Positions 17,303 to 25,380 of a stretch of DNA of 64,000 nucleotides are shown here, one piece after another. This DNA comes from Comamonadaceae bacterium. GTDB taxonomy: Bacteria > Pseudomonadota > Gammaproteobacteria > Burkholderiales > Burkholderiaceae_C. Position numbers and translations under genes: made by a program. The stretch spans positions 1 through 64,000 of the forward strand of contig CANGLW010000003.1 in the NCBI GenBank assembly GCA_947454955.1, written 5' to 3'. The notes under the pieces were generated by a model. It was not told the origin of the DNA. It did no database searches and worked only from the letters and a program-made list of their open reading frames with translations. Position 1 is the first letter of the stretch. Every line of letters begins with the position of its first letter.

Positions 17303-18112
17303 ATGATTTTAGCGAATGGCTCCGGCTTGTCTTTGCTTTGCGCCATGGCTGGCGCAGCCTACGTGCTGCCCGCGGCCTTGCTGAGCCAACTCGGCGCCAA
17401 ACCTGCGCGCCTGGTGCTCATGCTGGCCTGGGCACTGCACGGCCTGCTGCTGGCCTGGGGCTTGCTGGCCGATGAACCGCGCTTTGGTTTTGCCCCGGCC
17501 CTGTCGGTCACCGCCTGGTTGGCCCTGGCTATCTACGGCATTGAGAGCCGCTTCTACCCCCAGCTGCCCAGCCGCAAAGCCTTGATGGTGGCCGGTGGCG
17601 TGGGCCTGCTCACCCTGGCTTTATCGTGGCTTTACCCGGGTCAGGCCCTGCACGCCTCGGCCTCGGTGTGGCTGCCGGTGCACCTGGCTTTGGGCATTGC
17701 GTCTTATGGTTTGTTTGCCGCCGCAGCGGTGCATGCCTGGTTGATGAACCGCGCGGAAGTGCGCATGCGCCAGATCAGCGCGCCCGCAGGTGGCCTGCCC
17801 TTGCTCACCTTAGAGCGTTTGACCTTCCGCTTTGTGAGCGCGGGTTTTGTTTTGCTCAGCGCCACCTTGCTCTCGGCGGTGTTGTTTGGTGAGTCTTTGT
17901 ATGGCAACGGCACGGCCTGGCGTTGGGACCACAAAACCGTGTTCTCGCTCTTGTCGTGGGTGGTGTTTGCGGTGCTGCTGCTGGGGCGCGCGCGCTTTGG
18001 CTGGCGCGGCCGGCGCGCCGCACGCCTTTTGTATGGCGGCACCACGCTCTTGCTGCTGGCCTATGTGGGCTCGCGCTTTGTGCTGGAAATCATTCTGCAG
18101 CGCAGCGCATGA
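17303..18112 (+). CDS. ypjD: Inner membrane protein of the cytochrome c assembly (CcsA/CcmC) family, YpjD-like
   Basis: A 269-residue polytopic membrane protein with about eight hydrophobic helices. The C-terminal part carries the family signature near residues 200-225 (YGNGTAWRWDHKTVFSLLSW), which resembles the tryptophan-rich haem-handling region of cytochrome c assembly proteins. Divergent placement beside ffh matches the ypjD locus of many proteobacteria, where a role with a magnesium/cobalt transporter has been proposed. The ATG 17303 is chosen over upstream frame. Its stop overlaps the next gene (ATGA). Whether it handles haem is not settled by sequence. Confidence 0.85.
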   Translation: MILANGSGLSLLCAMAGAAYVLPAALLSQLGAKPARLVLMLAWALHGLLLAWGLLADEPRFGFAPALSVTAWLALAIYGIESRFYPQLPSRKALMVAGGVGLLTLALSWLYPGQALHASASVWLPVHLALGIASYGLFAAAAVHAWLMNRAEVRMRQISAPAGGLPLLTLERLTFRFVSAGFVLLSATLLSAVLFGESLYGNGTAWRWDHKTVFSLLSWVVFAVLLLGRARFGWRGRRAARLLYGGTTLLLLAYVGSRFVLEIILQRSA

Positions 18113-18336
18113 AGTTCTTTTTCATCTTGCTGGTGGTGCTCATAGGCCTGTGGTTCTGGAAGCAGCGCCAGAAAAAACCCAGCAAGCCCTCCACACCCGC
18201 CAAAAAGCAAGACGCTCACGTGATCATGCTCAAGTGCGCGGTCTGTGGGGTGCATGTGCCCGACACCGATGCCCTGGCCGGCCAACGCGGCGCCTACTGC
18301 AGTGCTGAACACCGACGCCAAGCCGAAGGCCTCTGA
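18109..18336 (+). CDS. PP0621-type small membrane protein with Cys pair
   Basis: A 75-residue protein: one N-terminal membrane helix (FFILLVVLIGLWFW), a basic Lys/Pro linker and a C-terminal metal-site-like domain with CAVCGVHVP and a third cysteine in GAYCSAEHR. The cysteines suggest a small zinc knuckle. It overlaps ypjD by 4 nt and is followed by ampD. It matches a family widespread in beta- and gammaproteobacteria with no known function. Confidence 0.8.
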   Translation: MKFFFILLVVLIGLWFWKQRQKKPSKPSTPAKKQDAHVIMLKCAVCGVHVPDTDALAGQRGAYCSAEHRRQAEGL

Positions 18337-18337
18337 G

Positions 18338-18922
18338 GTGCCCCCCGCTGGCCCCCTGTGGCTGGCGGGTTGGTACCGCTTTGCGCACCGGGTCGATTCA
18401 CCCAACTTCGGCCCGCGCCCCGCTGGCGCGTGCATCGACCTCGTGGTCATCCATTCCATCAGCTTGCCGCCGGGTGAATTTGGCAATGGGTGCGTGCAGG
18501 CGCTGTTCACCAACCAGCTCGACTGGAACGCACACCCCTATTTCAAAAGCATCGAGGGGCTGCAGGTGAGTGCGCACTTTTTCATCGACCGCGCCGGCGG
18601 CCTGTACCAGTTTGTGAGCGCCGATGACCGGGCTTGGCACGCCGGGGCCTCGCAGTACCGCGGGCGCGAGAACTGCAACGACGACAGCATTGGCATCGAG
18701 CTTGAAGGCTTAGAAGGCGGCGCGTTCACGCCCGCGCAGTACGAGACCTTGATCGCGCTCAACGCGGCCATCACCGCCCAATACCCCGTGGCTCACCTGG
18801 CCGGCCATGAGCACATCGCCCCAGGTCGCAAGGCCGACCCGGGTGCAGGTTTTGACTGGGCACGCGTGGGCCGCGCCAGTGGCTTACCCGATTCGGGTTT
18901 GCCCTTGGGTGTTGCCCGCTGA
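18338..18922 (+). CDS. ampD: 1,6-anhydro-N-acetylmuramyl-L-alanine amidase AmpD
   Basis: A ~194-residue cytoplasmic zinc amidase of the amidase_2 family, which cuts the peptide from anhydro-muropeptides during cell-wall recycling. Visible signatures are DLVVIHSISLPPGEFG (first zinc His), SAHFFIDRAGGLYQFVSADDRAWHAG, the NDDSIGIELEG segment, and GHEHIAPGRKADPGAGFDW with the second His and the Asp ligand. The GTG at 18338 is chosen because it directly follows the previous stop and has GAAGG 8 nt upstream; a GTG at 18302 would add 12 residues and overlap the previous gene by 35 nt. Confidence 0.92.
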   Translation: MPPAGPLWLAGWYRFAHRVDSPNFGPRPAGACIDLVVIHSISLPPGEFGNGCVQALFTNQLDWNAHPYFKSIEGLQVSAHFFIDRAGGLYQFVSADDRAWHAGASQYRGRENCNDDSIGIELEGLEGGAFTPAQYETLIALNAAITAQYPVAHLAGHEHIAPGRKADPGAGFDWARVGRASGLPDSGLPLGVAR

Positions 18923-19212
18923 TCACAGACCGGGCGAACCACGGGCCGGGTGGTTGAAAAATAATTTCAATCGACACGTGAGCCCGCATTGATGCGATCA
19001 AGGCGTTTGCAGATCTAGCACTTACGCGGTTTTTTTCATATTTCATGCGCCCCAGACGGGCAAACCGCCTGCCAAGCCTTGCTGCGCTTAGCTTGGCACC
19101 CTCAAAGCCGCGATTTCCATTGCTGCCCACAGACCCCGACGCAAGCCTGTCTTGACCTTGGACAAGATAGGACTTCACGGCGTTCACCAGCATGGTGCAG
19201 CCTTCGAGGCAT
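18923..19212. other. Intergenic leader before nrdA
   Basis: No gene is supported here. It contains an inverted repeat TGCCAAGC/GCTTGGCA at 19070-19098 of unknown use and a T-rich patch near 19030. The control sites for nrdA begin at 19213. Confidence 0.5.
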
Positions 19213-19228
19213 ACACTATAGGTAGTGC
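19213..19228 (+). promoter_or_regulatory. NrdR box 1
   Basis: The 16-bp ACACTATAGGTAGTGC matches the NrdR consensus (acaCwATATwGtgt type) with two central changes. It begins 32 bp before box 2, about three helical turns, the pairing expected for cooperative NrdR binding. Confidence 0.82.
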
Positions 19229-19230
19229 TC

Positions 19231-19258
19231 TTGCCGGATGTCACACACCATATATAGT
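19231..19258 (+). promoter_or_regulatory. Putative nrdA promoter
   Basis: TTGCCG (19231-19236) and TATAGT (19253-19258) are separated by 16 nt. The -10 lies inside NrdR box 2, so repressor binding would block polymerase. The call is tentative because both hexamers deviate from consensus. Confidence 0.45.
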
Positions 19259-19260
19259 GT
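19245..19260 (+). promoter_or_regulatory. NrdR box 2
   Basis: ACACCATATATAGTGT is a near-perfect NrdR box (imperfect palindrome with an ATATAT core). Together with box 1 it shows that the reductase genes are repressed by the ATP/dATP-sensing regulator NrdR. Confidence 0.88.
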
Positions 19261-19391
19261 TTACCACGTTGGTGTTGCCGCCGGTTTTTTCTGACGAATT
19301 TCTCGCCAGACAGCACCGAAAGACATCAATCGACACGACCCCCAACGACGACAAGCCAGAACACCCAACACAAAAAGACGACGAGGACCCG

Positions 19392-22313
19392 ATGCAAACA
19401 GCCACCCCCACCCCTGTGTCTGCGCCAGCTGGCGTGATGACACGCACCCTGAGCGAAGCCGCTCCCCAGGCGCTCAACCAATACCAAATCATCCGCCGCA
19501 ACGGCGCGGTGGTGCCTTTTGAGCCCAACAAAATCGCTGTGGCCATGATGAAAGCTTTCCTGGCCGTGCACGGCACCCAGGGCGCGGCCTCGGCCAGCGT
19601 GCGCGAAGTGGTGGAAAGCCTCACCCAAAACGTGAGCCGCGCTTTGATGCGCTCACGCCCAGGCGGCGGCACCTTCCACATTGAAGACGTGCAAGACCAG
19701 GTGGAGCTGGGCTTGATGCGCGGTGGCCACCACGAGATTGCCCGCGCTTATGTGCTGTACCGCGAGCGTCGCGCCCAAGAGCGCGCCACCCAAACCACCC
19801 AGGCTGCCCCCAAAGCCCCGGCGCTGCATGTGACCGACAACGGTGAGCGCATCGCCCTGGACATGGACCGCCTGCAACACCTGATTGAAGCGGCCTGCCT
19901 AGGCCTGGGCGCTGATGTGAAGGCCGAGCCCATCTTGGCCGAGACCATGCGCAACCTGTACGACGGCGTGCCGGTGGACGAGGTCTACAAAGCCTCTATC
20001 CTGGCTGCGCGCACCTTGATTGAAAAAGACCCCGACTACACCTACGCCACTGCGCGTTTGCTGTTCCACACCATCGCCAAAGAGGTGCTGGGCCGTGACG
20101 TGGCGCCCGAGGACATGCAAGAGGCCTATGCCGATTACTTCCCCGGGTTCATTAAAAAAGGCGTGGACAACGACCTGCTGGACGAGCAACTGCTGCAGTT
20201 CGACCTGAAGCGTTTGGGCCAAGCCCTCAAGGCCGAGCGCGACCTGAACTTTGATTACCTGGGTCTGCAAACCCTGTATGACCGCTACTTCTTGCACGTG
20301 CGCAAAACCCGCATCGAGCTGCCCCAGGCGTTCTTCATGCGCGTGGCCATGGGCCTGTCGTTGGGCGAGATTGACCGCGAAGCGCGCGCCATCGAGTTCT
20401 ATGAAGTGCTCTCGAGCTTTGACTTCATGTCCTCCACCCCCACCCTGTTCAACTCGGGCACCTTGCGCAGCCAGCTCTCGAGCTGCTACCTGACCACCGT
20501 GCCTGACGATCTGGACGGCATTTACGAGTCCATCAAAGAAAACGCTTTGCTGTCGAAATTCGCTGGCGGCCTGGGCAACGACTGGACCCGCGTGCGCGCT
20601 TTGGGCAGCCACATCAAGGGCACCAACGGCGAGTCACAAGGCGTGGTGCCTTTCCTCAAGGTGGTCAACGACACCGCCGTGGCAGTGAACCAAGGCGGCA
20701 AGCGCAAGGGCGCGGTCTGCACTTACTTGGAAACCTGGCACCTGGACATTGAAGAGTTCCTGGAGCTGCGCAAGAACACGGGTGATGACCGCCGACGCAC
20801 CCACGACATGAACACCGCCAACTGGATCCCCGACCTCTTCATGCGCCGCGTGATGGAAAAGGGCACCTGGACGTTGTTCTCGCCGTCTGACGTGCCTGAC
20901 CTGCACGACAAATTCGGCACCGACTTCGAACGCGCTTATGTGAAGTACGAAGAGAAAGCCGCACGCGGCGAGATCAAGCCCTCACGCACCCTGCAAGCCA
21001 CCGACCTGTGGCGCAAGATGCTCACCATGCTGTTCGAAACCGGCCACCCTTGGATCACCTTCAAGGACGCTTGCAATGTGCGCTCGCCCCAACAACACAC
21101 CGGCGTGGTGCACTCCTCCAACCTGTGCACCGAGATCACGCTCAACACCAGCGACACCGAAACCGCGGTGTGCAACCTGGGCTCGATCAACCTGCGTCGC
21201 CACCTCAAAGACGGCCACATCGACCACGAGAAACTCAAGCGCACCGTGTCGACCGCCATGCGCATGCTCGACAACGTGATCGACATCAACTACTACGCGG
21301 TCAAGAAAGCGCGTGACTCGAACCTGCGTCACCGTCCGGTGGGCTTGGGCATCATGGCTTTCCAAGACAGCTTGTATGAGCTGCGCATCCCTTACGCCAG
21401 CGACTCCGCTGTGCAGTTTGCCGACGAGTCCATGGAAGCGGTGTGCTACTACGCTTACTGGGCATCGACCGAGTTGGCCAAAGAGCGCGGCCGTTACGCC
21501 ACTTACAAAGGCTCGCTGTGGGACAAGGGCGTGCTGCCTTTGGACACCTTGAACCTGTTGGCTGAAGCCCGCGGTGGTTATGTGGAAGTCGACCGCAGCA
21601 TGACGCTGGACTGGGAAGCCCTGCGCGCCAAGATTGCCGCTGATGGCATGCGCAACTCCAACTGCGTGGCCATTGCGCCGACCGCCACCATCTCCAACAT
21701 CATCGGCGTGGATGCGTCCATCGAGCCTTGCTTTGGCAACCTCTCGGTCAAGTCCAACCTGTCGGGTGAGTTCACCGTGATCAACAGCTACCTGGTGCGT
21801 GACTTGAAGCGCCTGGGTCTGTGGGACGACGTGATGGTCATGGACCTCAAACACTTCGATGGTTCTTTGAGCCCCATCGACCGCGTGCCACAAGAGATCA
21901 AGTCGCTCTACGCCACCGCGTTCGAAGTGGAAACACGTTGGTTGGTGGAAGCCGCTGCACGTCGCCAGAAGTGGATCGACCAAGCGCAGTCACTCAACAT
22001 CTACATGGCAGGCGCATCAGGCAAGAAGTTGGACGACACCTACAAGCTTGCTTGGTTGCGTGGCTTGAAGACCACCTACTACCTGCGCACCATGTCGGCC
22101 ACGCACGCTGAGAAATCAACTGTTGCATCGGGTCAACTCAACGCGGTGTCCTCGGGTTCTGCATCAGGCATGAGCGCTGCAGCAACACCTGCGTCGTCAG
22201 CACCGAGCGCGTTGGAAGCAGCTGCCGCTGCTGCACAAGCGCAGATGGTGACCGCAGCCACCGACATCAAATTCTGTGCGATCGATGATCCCGGTTGCGA
22301 GGCTTGTCAGTAA
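19392..22313 (+). CDS. nrdA: Ribonucleoside-diphosphate reductase class I, alpha subunit
   Basis: A 973-residue large subunit. An N-terminal ATP-cone (about residues 25-115, starting YQIIRRNGAVVPFEPNKI) gives dATP feedback. The catalytic barrel has SSTPTLFNSGTLRSQLSSCYL, AGGLGNDWTRVR, the NLCTEI and CNLGSINL active-site segments and PTATISNIIGV. The protein ends GCEACQ, the mobile CxxC-type pair that re-reduces the active site; the preceding ~60 residues form an Ala/Ser-rich linker. It converts NDPs to dNDPs with NrdB. The ATG at 19392 (GAGGA 4 nt upstream) is chosen because the longer frame, open from 19152, would place both NrdR boxes within coding sequence. Confidence 0.96.
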   Translation: MQTATPTPVSAPAGVMTRTLSEAAPQALNQYQIIRRNGAVVPFEPNKIAVAMMKAFLAVHGTQGAASASVREVVESLTQNVSRALMRSRPGGGTFHIEDVQDQVELGLMRGGHHEIARAYVLYRERRAQERATQTTQAAPKAPALHVTDNGERIALDMDRLQHLIEAACLGLGADVKAEPILAETMRNLYDGVPVDEVYKASILAARTLIEKDPDYTYATARLLFHTIAKEVLGRDVAPEDMQEAYADYFPGFIKKGVDNDLLDEQLLQFDLKRLGQALKAERDLNFDYLGLQTLYDRYFLHVRKTRIELPQAFFMRVAMGLSLGEIDREARAIEFYEVLSSFDFMSSTPTLFNSGTLRSQLSSCYLTTVPDDLDGIYESIKENALLSKFAGGLGNDWTRVRALGSHIKGTNGESQGVVPFLKVVNDTAVAVNQGGKRKGAVCTYLETWHLDIEEFLELRKNTGDDRRRTHDMNTANWIPDLFMRRVMEKGTWTLFSPSDVPDLHDKFGTDFERAYVKYEEKAARGEIKPSRTLQATDLWRKMLTMLFETGHPWITFKDACNVRSPQQHTGVVHSSNLCTEITLNTSDTETAVCNLGSINLRRHLKDGHIDHEKLKRTVSTAMRMLDNVIDINYYAVKKARDSNLRHRPVGLGIMAFQDSLYELRIPYASDSAVQFADESMEAVCYYAYWASTELAKERGRYATYKGSLWDKGVLPLDTLNLLAEARGGYVEVDRSMTLDWEALRAKIAADGMRNSNCVAIAPTATISNIIGVDASIEPCFGNLSVKSNLSGEFTVINSYLVRDLKRLGLWDDVMVMDLKHFDGSLSPIDRVPQEIKSLYATAFEVETRWLVEAAARRQKWIDQAQSLNIYMAGASGKKLDDTYKLAWLRGLKTTYYLRTMSATHAEKSTVASGQLNAVSSGSASGMSAAATPASSAPSALEAAAAAAQAQMVTAATDIKFCAIDDPGCEACQ

Positions 22314-22323
22314 AAAATTTGTG

Positions 22324-22356
22324 GCAAAGCTTGATGACGAACGCATCAGGCTTTGC
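22324..22356 (+). other. Stem-loop in the nrdA-nrdB gap
   Basis: Arms GCAAAGCTTGATG and CATCAGGCTTTGC pair over 13 positions with one G-U, closing a 7-nt loop. It lies 10 nt after the nrdA stop and has no T tract, so it is not a standard terminator; it may stabilise the nrdA transcript end or set the subunit ratio. Confidence 0.6.
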
Positions 22357-22409
22357 ACACAACGATGCGATAGCGCAACACAAACAACGCACGAAATGAT
22401 CTAAACACT

Positions 22410-22437
22410 TTGCATTTCATTTCACTGCGTTGATAAT
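22410..22437 (+). promoter_or_regulatory. Putative internal promoter for nrdB
   Basis: TTGCAT and GATAAT with a 16-nt spacer, ending 21 nt before the nrdB start in an AT-rich stretch. It would allow extra small-subunit expression; no NrdR box is visible next to it. Confidence 0.4.
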
Positions 22438-22458
22438 CACTCAATTGGATAAAACTAT

Positions 22459-23646
22459 ATGTTGAACTGGGACGAAGAAATCAAGCCTGCCGCACAACCT
22501 GCCATGCAGCCGATGCGTCAACCTGATTTGAACGAGGTGCAGGCCGCTTATTCGAAAGCTCTTCATGCCGCTACACAATCTGTAGCGGCACAAGCCTCCG
22601 TCACCTCCACAGAAGCCCCCAAAGCCGCCCACCGTGTCAGAGCTTCTGACAAACGCATCATCAACGGCCAGACCGATGTGAACCAGCTGGTGCCCTTCAA
22701 GTACAAATGGGCCTGGGAAAAATACTTGGCCACTTGCGCCAACCACTGGATGCCGCAAGAGGTCAACATGACGCGCGACATCGCCTTGTGGAAAGACCCC
22801 AACGGTTTGAGCGAAGACGAGCGACGCATCGTCAAGCGCAACCTGGGCTTCTTTGTGACCGCCGATTCTTTGGCCGCCAACAACATCGTGTTGGGCACTT
22901 ATCGCCACATCACCGCGCCTGAGTGCCGCCAGTTCTTGCTGCGCCAAGCGTTTGAAGAAGCCATCCACACCCACGCTTACCAGTACATCGTGGAGTCGCT
23001 GGGCCTGGATGAGAGTGAAATCTTCAACGCTTACAACGAAGTTCAGTCCATCCGCGACAAAGACCAGTTCCTGATCCCCTTCATCGAAGCGATCATGGAC
23101 CCCAACTTCCACACCGGCACGCCCGAGAACGACCAGACCTTGCTCAAGTCGCTCATCGTGTTTGCTTGCTTGATGGAAGGTCTGTTTTTCTACGTGGGCT
23201 TCACCCAAATTCTGGCCCTGGGCCGTCAAAACAAGATGACCGGTGCCGCTGAGCAGTACCAGTACATCCTGCGCGACGAGTCCATGCACTGCAATTTCGG
23301 CATCGACCTGATCAACCAGCTCAAACTCGAGAACCCGCACCTGTGGACAGCCGAGTTCAAAGCCGAGATCCGCGCCTTGTTTGAAAAAGCCGTGGAGTTG
23401 GAATACCGCTACGCCGAAGACACCATGCCGCGCGGCGTGCTGGGCCTGAACGCCTCCATGTTCAAAGGCTACCTGCGCTACATCGCCAACCGCCGTGCCA
23501 CGCAGATCGGCCTGGAGGCGCTCTTCCCCAACGAGGAAAACCCCTTCCCGTGGATGAGCGAGATGATTGACCTGAAAAAAGAACGCAACTTCTTTGAGAC
23601 TCGTGTGATCGAGTACCAATCAGGTGGCGCCCTGTCGTGGGATTGA
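22459..23646 (+). CDS. nrdB: Ribonucleoside-diphosphate reductase class I, beta subunit
   Basis: A 395-residue ferritin-fold small subunit that holds the diiron-tyrosyl radical. Asp136, Glu167, His170 and Tyr174 ([22 protein letters not shown]) reproduce the spacing of E. coli Asp84, Glu115, His118 and Tyr122, and [17 protein letters not shown] gives the second-half ligands. The radical tyrosine is therefore present, unlike in tyrosine-less class Ic proteins. The N-terminal ~75 residues are an Ala-rich extension that contains an in-frame palindrome (22567-22589). The C-terminus is SGGALSWD. It pairs with NrdA encoded 145 nt upstream. Confidence 0.96.
   Translation: MLNWDEEIKPAAQPAMQPMRQPDLNEVQAAYSKALHAATQSVAAQASVTSTEAPKAAHRVRASDKRIINGQTDVNQLVPFKYKWAWEKYLATCANHWMPQEVNMTRDIALWKDPNGLSEDERRIVKRNLGFFVTADSLAANNIVLGTYRHITAPECRQFLLRQAFEEAIHTHAYQYIVESLGLDESEIFNAYNEVQSIRDKDQFLIPFIEAIMDPNFHTGTPENDQTLLKSLIVFACLMEGLFFYVGFTQILALGRQNKMTGAAEQYQYILRDESMHCNFGIDLINQLKLENPHLWTAEFKAEIRALFEKAVELEYRYAEDTMPRGVLGLNASMFKGYLRYIANRRATQIGLEALFPNEENPFPWMSEMIDLKKERNFFETRVIEYQSGGALSWD
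22567..22589. repeat. Palindrome inside the nrdB N-terminal extension
   Basis: GCCGCTACA and TGTAGCGGC (9-bp arms) flank CAATC. In frame it encodes A-A-T-Q-S-V-A-A at residues 37-44, almost the peptide produced by the palindrome in cheA at 9332. Confidence 0.75.
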
Positions 23647-23686
23647 CCTGCAACCCATGACATTTGCATACGCCTTGCCCCTGCAA

Positions 23687-23726
23687 CACACCGCGTGGTG
23701 TGCTTGTGAACACACCATTCGGTGTG
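23687..23726. promoter_or_regulatory. Twin inverted repeats CACACC-N4-GGTGTG
   Basis: Two perfect 16-bp copies at 23687-23702 and 23711-23726, starts 24 bp apart, with different 4-nt centres (GCGT, ATTC). Conserved arms with variable centres look like a pair of operators for a dimeric regulator or two small hairpins, upstream of the H1-like gene. Confidence 0.55.
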
Positions 23727-23744
23727 AGGGTCCGGGCTCCCCCG

Positions 23745-23778
23745 TTCATGGCGTTGGGCATCTGCCCAGCCCCATGAA
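23745..23778 (+). other. Leader hairpin 1 of the H1-like gene
   Basis: TTCATGG...CCATGAA and inner TGGGCA...TGCCCA form a stem with a symmetric 3/3 internal loop. No T tract follows. Confidence 0.55.
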
Positions 23779-23779
23779 T

Positions 23780-23809
23780 CGTTTCAACCGTCATCCTCGG
23801 TATGAAACG
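23780..23809 (+). other. Leader hairpin 2 of the H1-like gene
   Basis: CGTTTCA-ACCG pairs with CGGT-A-TGAAACG (11 bp, one bulged A) around a 7-nt loop. It begins two bases after hairpin 1 and ends 19 nt before the ribosome site at 23828, so it could influence translation. Confidence 0.6.
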
Positions 23810-23838
23810 CTTCTTGTAACTTGATCAAGGAGAACACA

Positions 23839-24369
23839 ATGGCAACTGCAAAAAAACCGGCCGCTAAGAAGGCCGCTCCCGCAAAGAAAGTCGCTGCAAA
23901 AAAACCCGCAGCAAAAAAAGTAGCCGCTAAGAAGCCTGCTGTTAAAAAAGCAGCTGCTAAAAAGCCGGTCGCTAAAAAAGTAGCCGCTAAGAAGCCTGCT
24001 GTCAAAAAAGCAGCTGCTAAAAAGCCGGCCGCCAAGAAAGTAGCAGCTAAGAAGCCTGCTGTTAAAAAAGCAGCTGCTAAAAAGCCGGCCGCTAAGAAAG
24101 TAGCAGCTAAGAAGCCTGCAGCCAAGAAAGCTGCTGCTAAAAAGCCTGCTGCCAAGAAAGCCGCTGCCAAGAAGCCTGCAGCCAAGAAAGCTGCTGCTAA
24201 AAAGCCTGCCGCTAAAAAACCTGCTGCCAAGAAAGCTGCCAAAAAGCCGGCCGCTAAGAAAGCAGCGAAAGCACCCGCTGCCAAGCCTGCCGCTGCCCCC
24301 GCTGCTGCAGCTCAAACCACACTGAACCCTCAGGCTGCCTGGCCGTTTCCCACTGCCAGCAAGCCCTGA
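23839..24369 (+). CDS. Histone H1-like DNA-binding protein
   Basis: A 176-residue protein made almost entirely of AAKKPAAKK-type repeats, resembling the eukaryotic H1 tail and bacterial H1-like/AlgR3 proteins. It should bind DNA through lysines and contribute to nucleoid compaction. The last ~20 residues ([16 protein letters not shown]) are not repetitive and look conserved for another reason. AAGGAG at 23828-23833 lies 5 nt before the ATG at 23839. The DNA is itself repetitive with an approximate 30- to 60-bp period, so copy number is likely to vary between strains. Confidence 0.88.
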   Translation: MATAKKPAAKKAAPAKKVAAKKPAAKKVAAKKPAVKKAAAKKPVAKKVAAKKPAVKKAAAKKPAAKKVAAKKPAVKKAAAKKPAAKKVAAKKPAAKKAAAKKPAAKKAAAKKPAAKKAAAKKPAAKKPAAKKAAKKPAAKKAAKAPAAKPAAAPAAAAQTTLNPQAAWPFPTASKP

Positions 24370-24389
24370 TCGACTCAGTTGAGTTTGTC

Positions 24390-24423
24390 AAGCCCGAAGC
24401 TCGCAAGAGCCTCGGGCTTTTTT
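24390..24423 (+). terminator. Terminator of the H1-like gene
   Basis: AAGCCCGA-GCTC pairs with GAGC-TCGGGCTT across a GCAA loop, followed by T residues. The right half (GCCTCGGGCTTTTTT) is repeated at 24431-24446, a partial duplication just before the convergent kinase gene. Confidence 0.85.
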
Positions 24424-24461
24424 ATTAAATGCCTCGGGCTTTTTTCATGGGGAGTGTGAAT

Positions 24462-25364
24462 TCAAAGACCGAGTGCGGCTTTGTCCAAGGTGTAGTTCTG
24501 CGGCCCGCGTTGCGCAATTTTGAGCGAGCCCAAACGGTTGCCCAGTGCCGCGCACTGCGCCAGCGACCAACCCTGCTCCAAACCGAAGAGCAAAGCGCCA
24601 CGGTAAGCGTCGCCACAACCGGTGGGGTCCACCACCGCTTCAGCCTTGATGGGTGGCACATGGGTTTTGTTGCCGTCCACCCAGACATCGCTGCCATCGG
24701 CACCGCGGGTGATGATCAGGCCCTCGACCTTGCGTGAAATGTCCGCAGGACTCCAGCCGGTGCGGTCGCTGAGCATCTGACCTTCGTAGTCGTTCACCGT
24801 GACCCAGGTGGCCTGGTCGATGAAGCGCGCCAGGTCTGCGCCATCGAACATGGGCAGACCCTGACCCGGATCGAACACAAAAGGAATGTCAGCCGCTTTC
24901 ATTTGCGCGGCATGCTCAATCATCGCGTCACGCCCATCGGGCGAGATGATGCCCACGCGCACATCGGCCATGGCGCTGATCTTGATCTCATGCGCGTGCA
25001 TCATCGCGCCGGGGTGGAAGGCGGTGATCTGGTTGTTGTCGCGGTCGGTCATGATCATGGCCTGCGCGGTGTAGGTGCTGCTCACTTGGCGCACATGCTG
25101 CGTGCTGATGCCCAGGCCCTGCAGACGCGCCAAATAATCGGCGCCATCGTTGCCCACCGTGGCCATGGGAATAGGTTGGCCGCCCAAAGCCTTGAGTGCG
25201 TAGGCGATGTTGCCAGCGCAACCGCCAAAGTCGCGGCGCAGCGAGGGCACCAAGAACGACACATTAAGAATGTGCAGTTGGTCGGGCAAGATCTGTTCAG
25301 AGAACTTGCCCTCGAAATTCATGATGGTGTCAAAAGCCAGCGAGCCGCAAATCAGGGAAGCCAT
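24462..25364 (-). CDS. PfkB-family carbohydrate/nucleoside kinase
   Basis: A 300-residue ribokinase-like enzyme. The N-terminal sugar-binding glycines are in RRDFGGCAGNIAYALKALGG, and the C-terminal signature is DPTGCGDAYRGALL with catalytic base Asp252 and the anion hole. The strand-lid residues around SSTYTAQAMIMTDRDNNQ resemble those of the adenosine kinase branch, but the substrate is not certain from sequence. It is the last gene of the minus-strand accB operon, 16 nt after the DUF3426 gene. Confidence 0.85.
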   Translation of the reverse strand: MASLICGSLAFDTIMNFEGKFSEQILPDQLHILNVSFLVPSLRRDFGGCAGNIAYALKALGGQPIPMATVGNDGADYLARLQGLGISTQHVRQVSSTYTAQAMIMTDRDNNQITAFHPGAMMHAHEIKISAMADVRVGIISPDGRDAMIEHAAQMKAADIPFVFDPGQGLPMFDGADLARFIDQATWVTVNDYEGQMLSDRTGWSPADISRKVEGLIITRGADGSDVWVDGNKTHVPPIKAEAVVDPTGCGDAYRGALLFGLEQGWSLAQCAALGNRLGSLKIAQRGPQNYTLDKAALGL

Positions 25365-25380
25365 AGGGTGTCCTATCGAA

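Noticed and set aside
19152-19391. N-terminal extension of NrdA by 80 codons
   Set aside because: Would place two NrdR boxes and the likely promoter inside coding sequence; a good ribosome site precedes 19392.
23860-24290. Repeat array considered as CRISPR or satellite
   Set aside because: Repeats are contiguous without unique spacers, in frame, and encode Lys/Ala/Pro codons of an H1-like protein.
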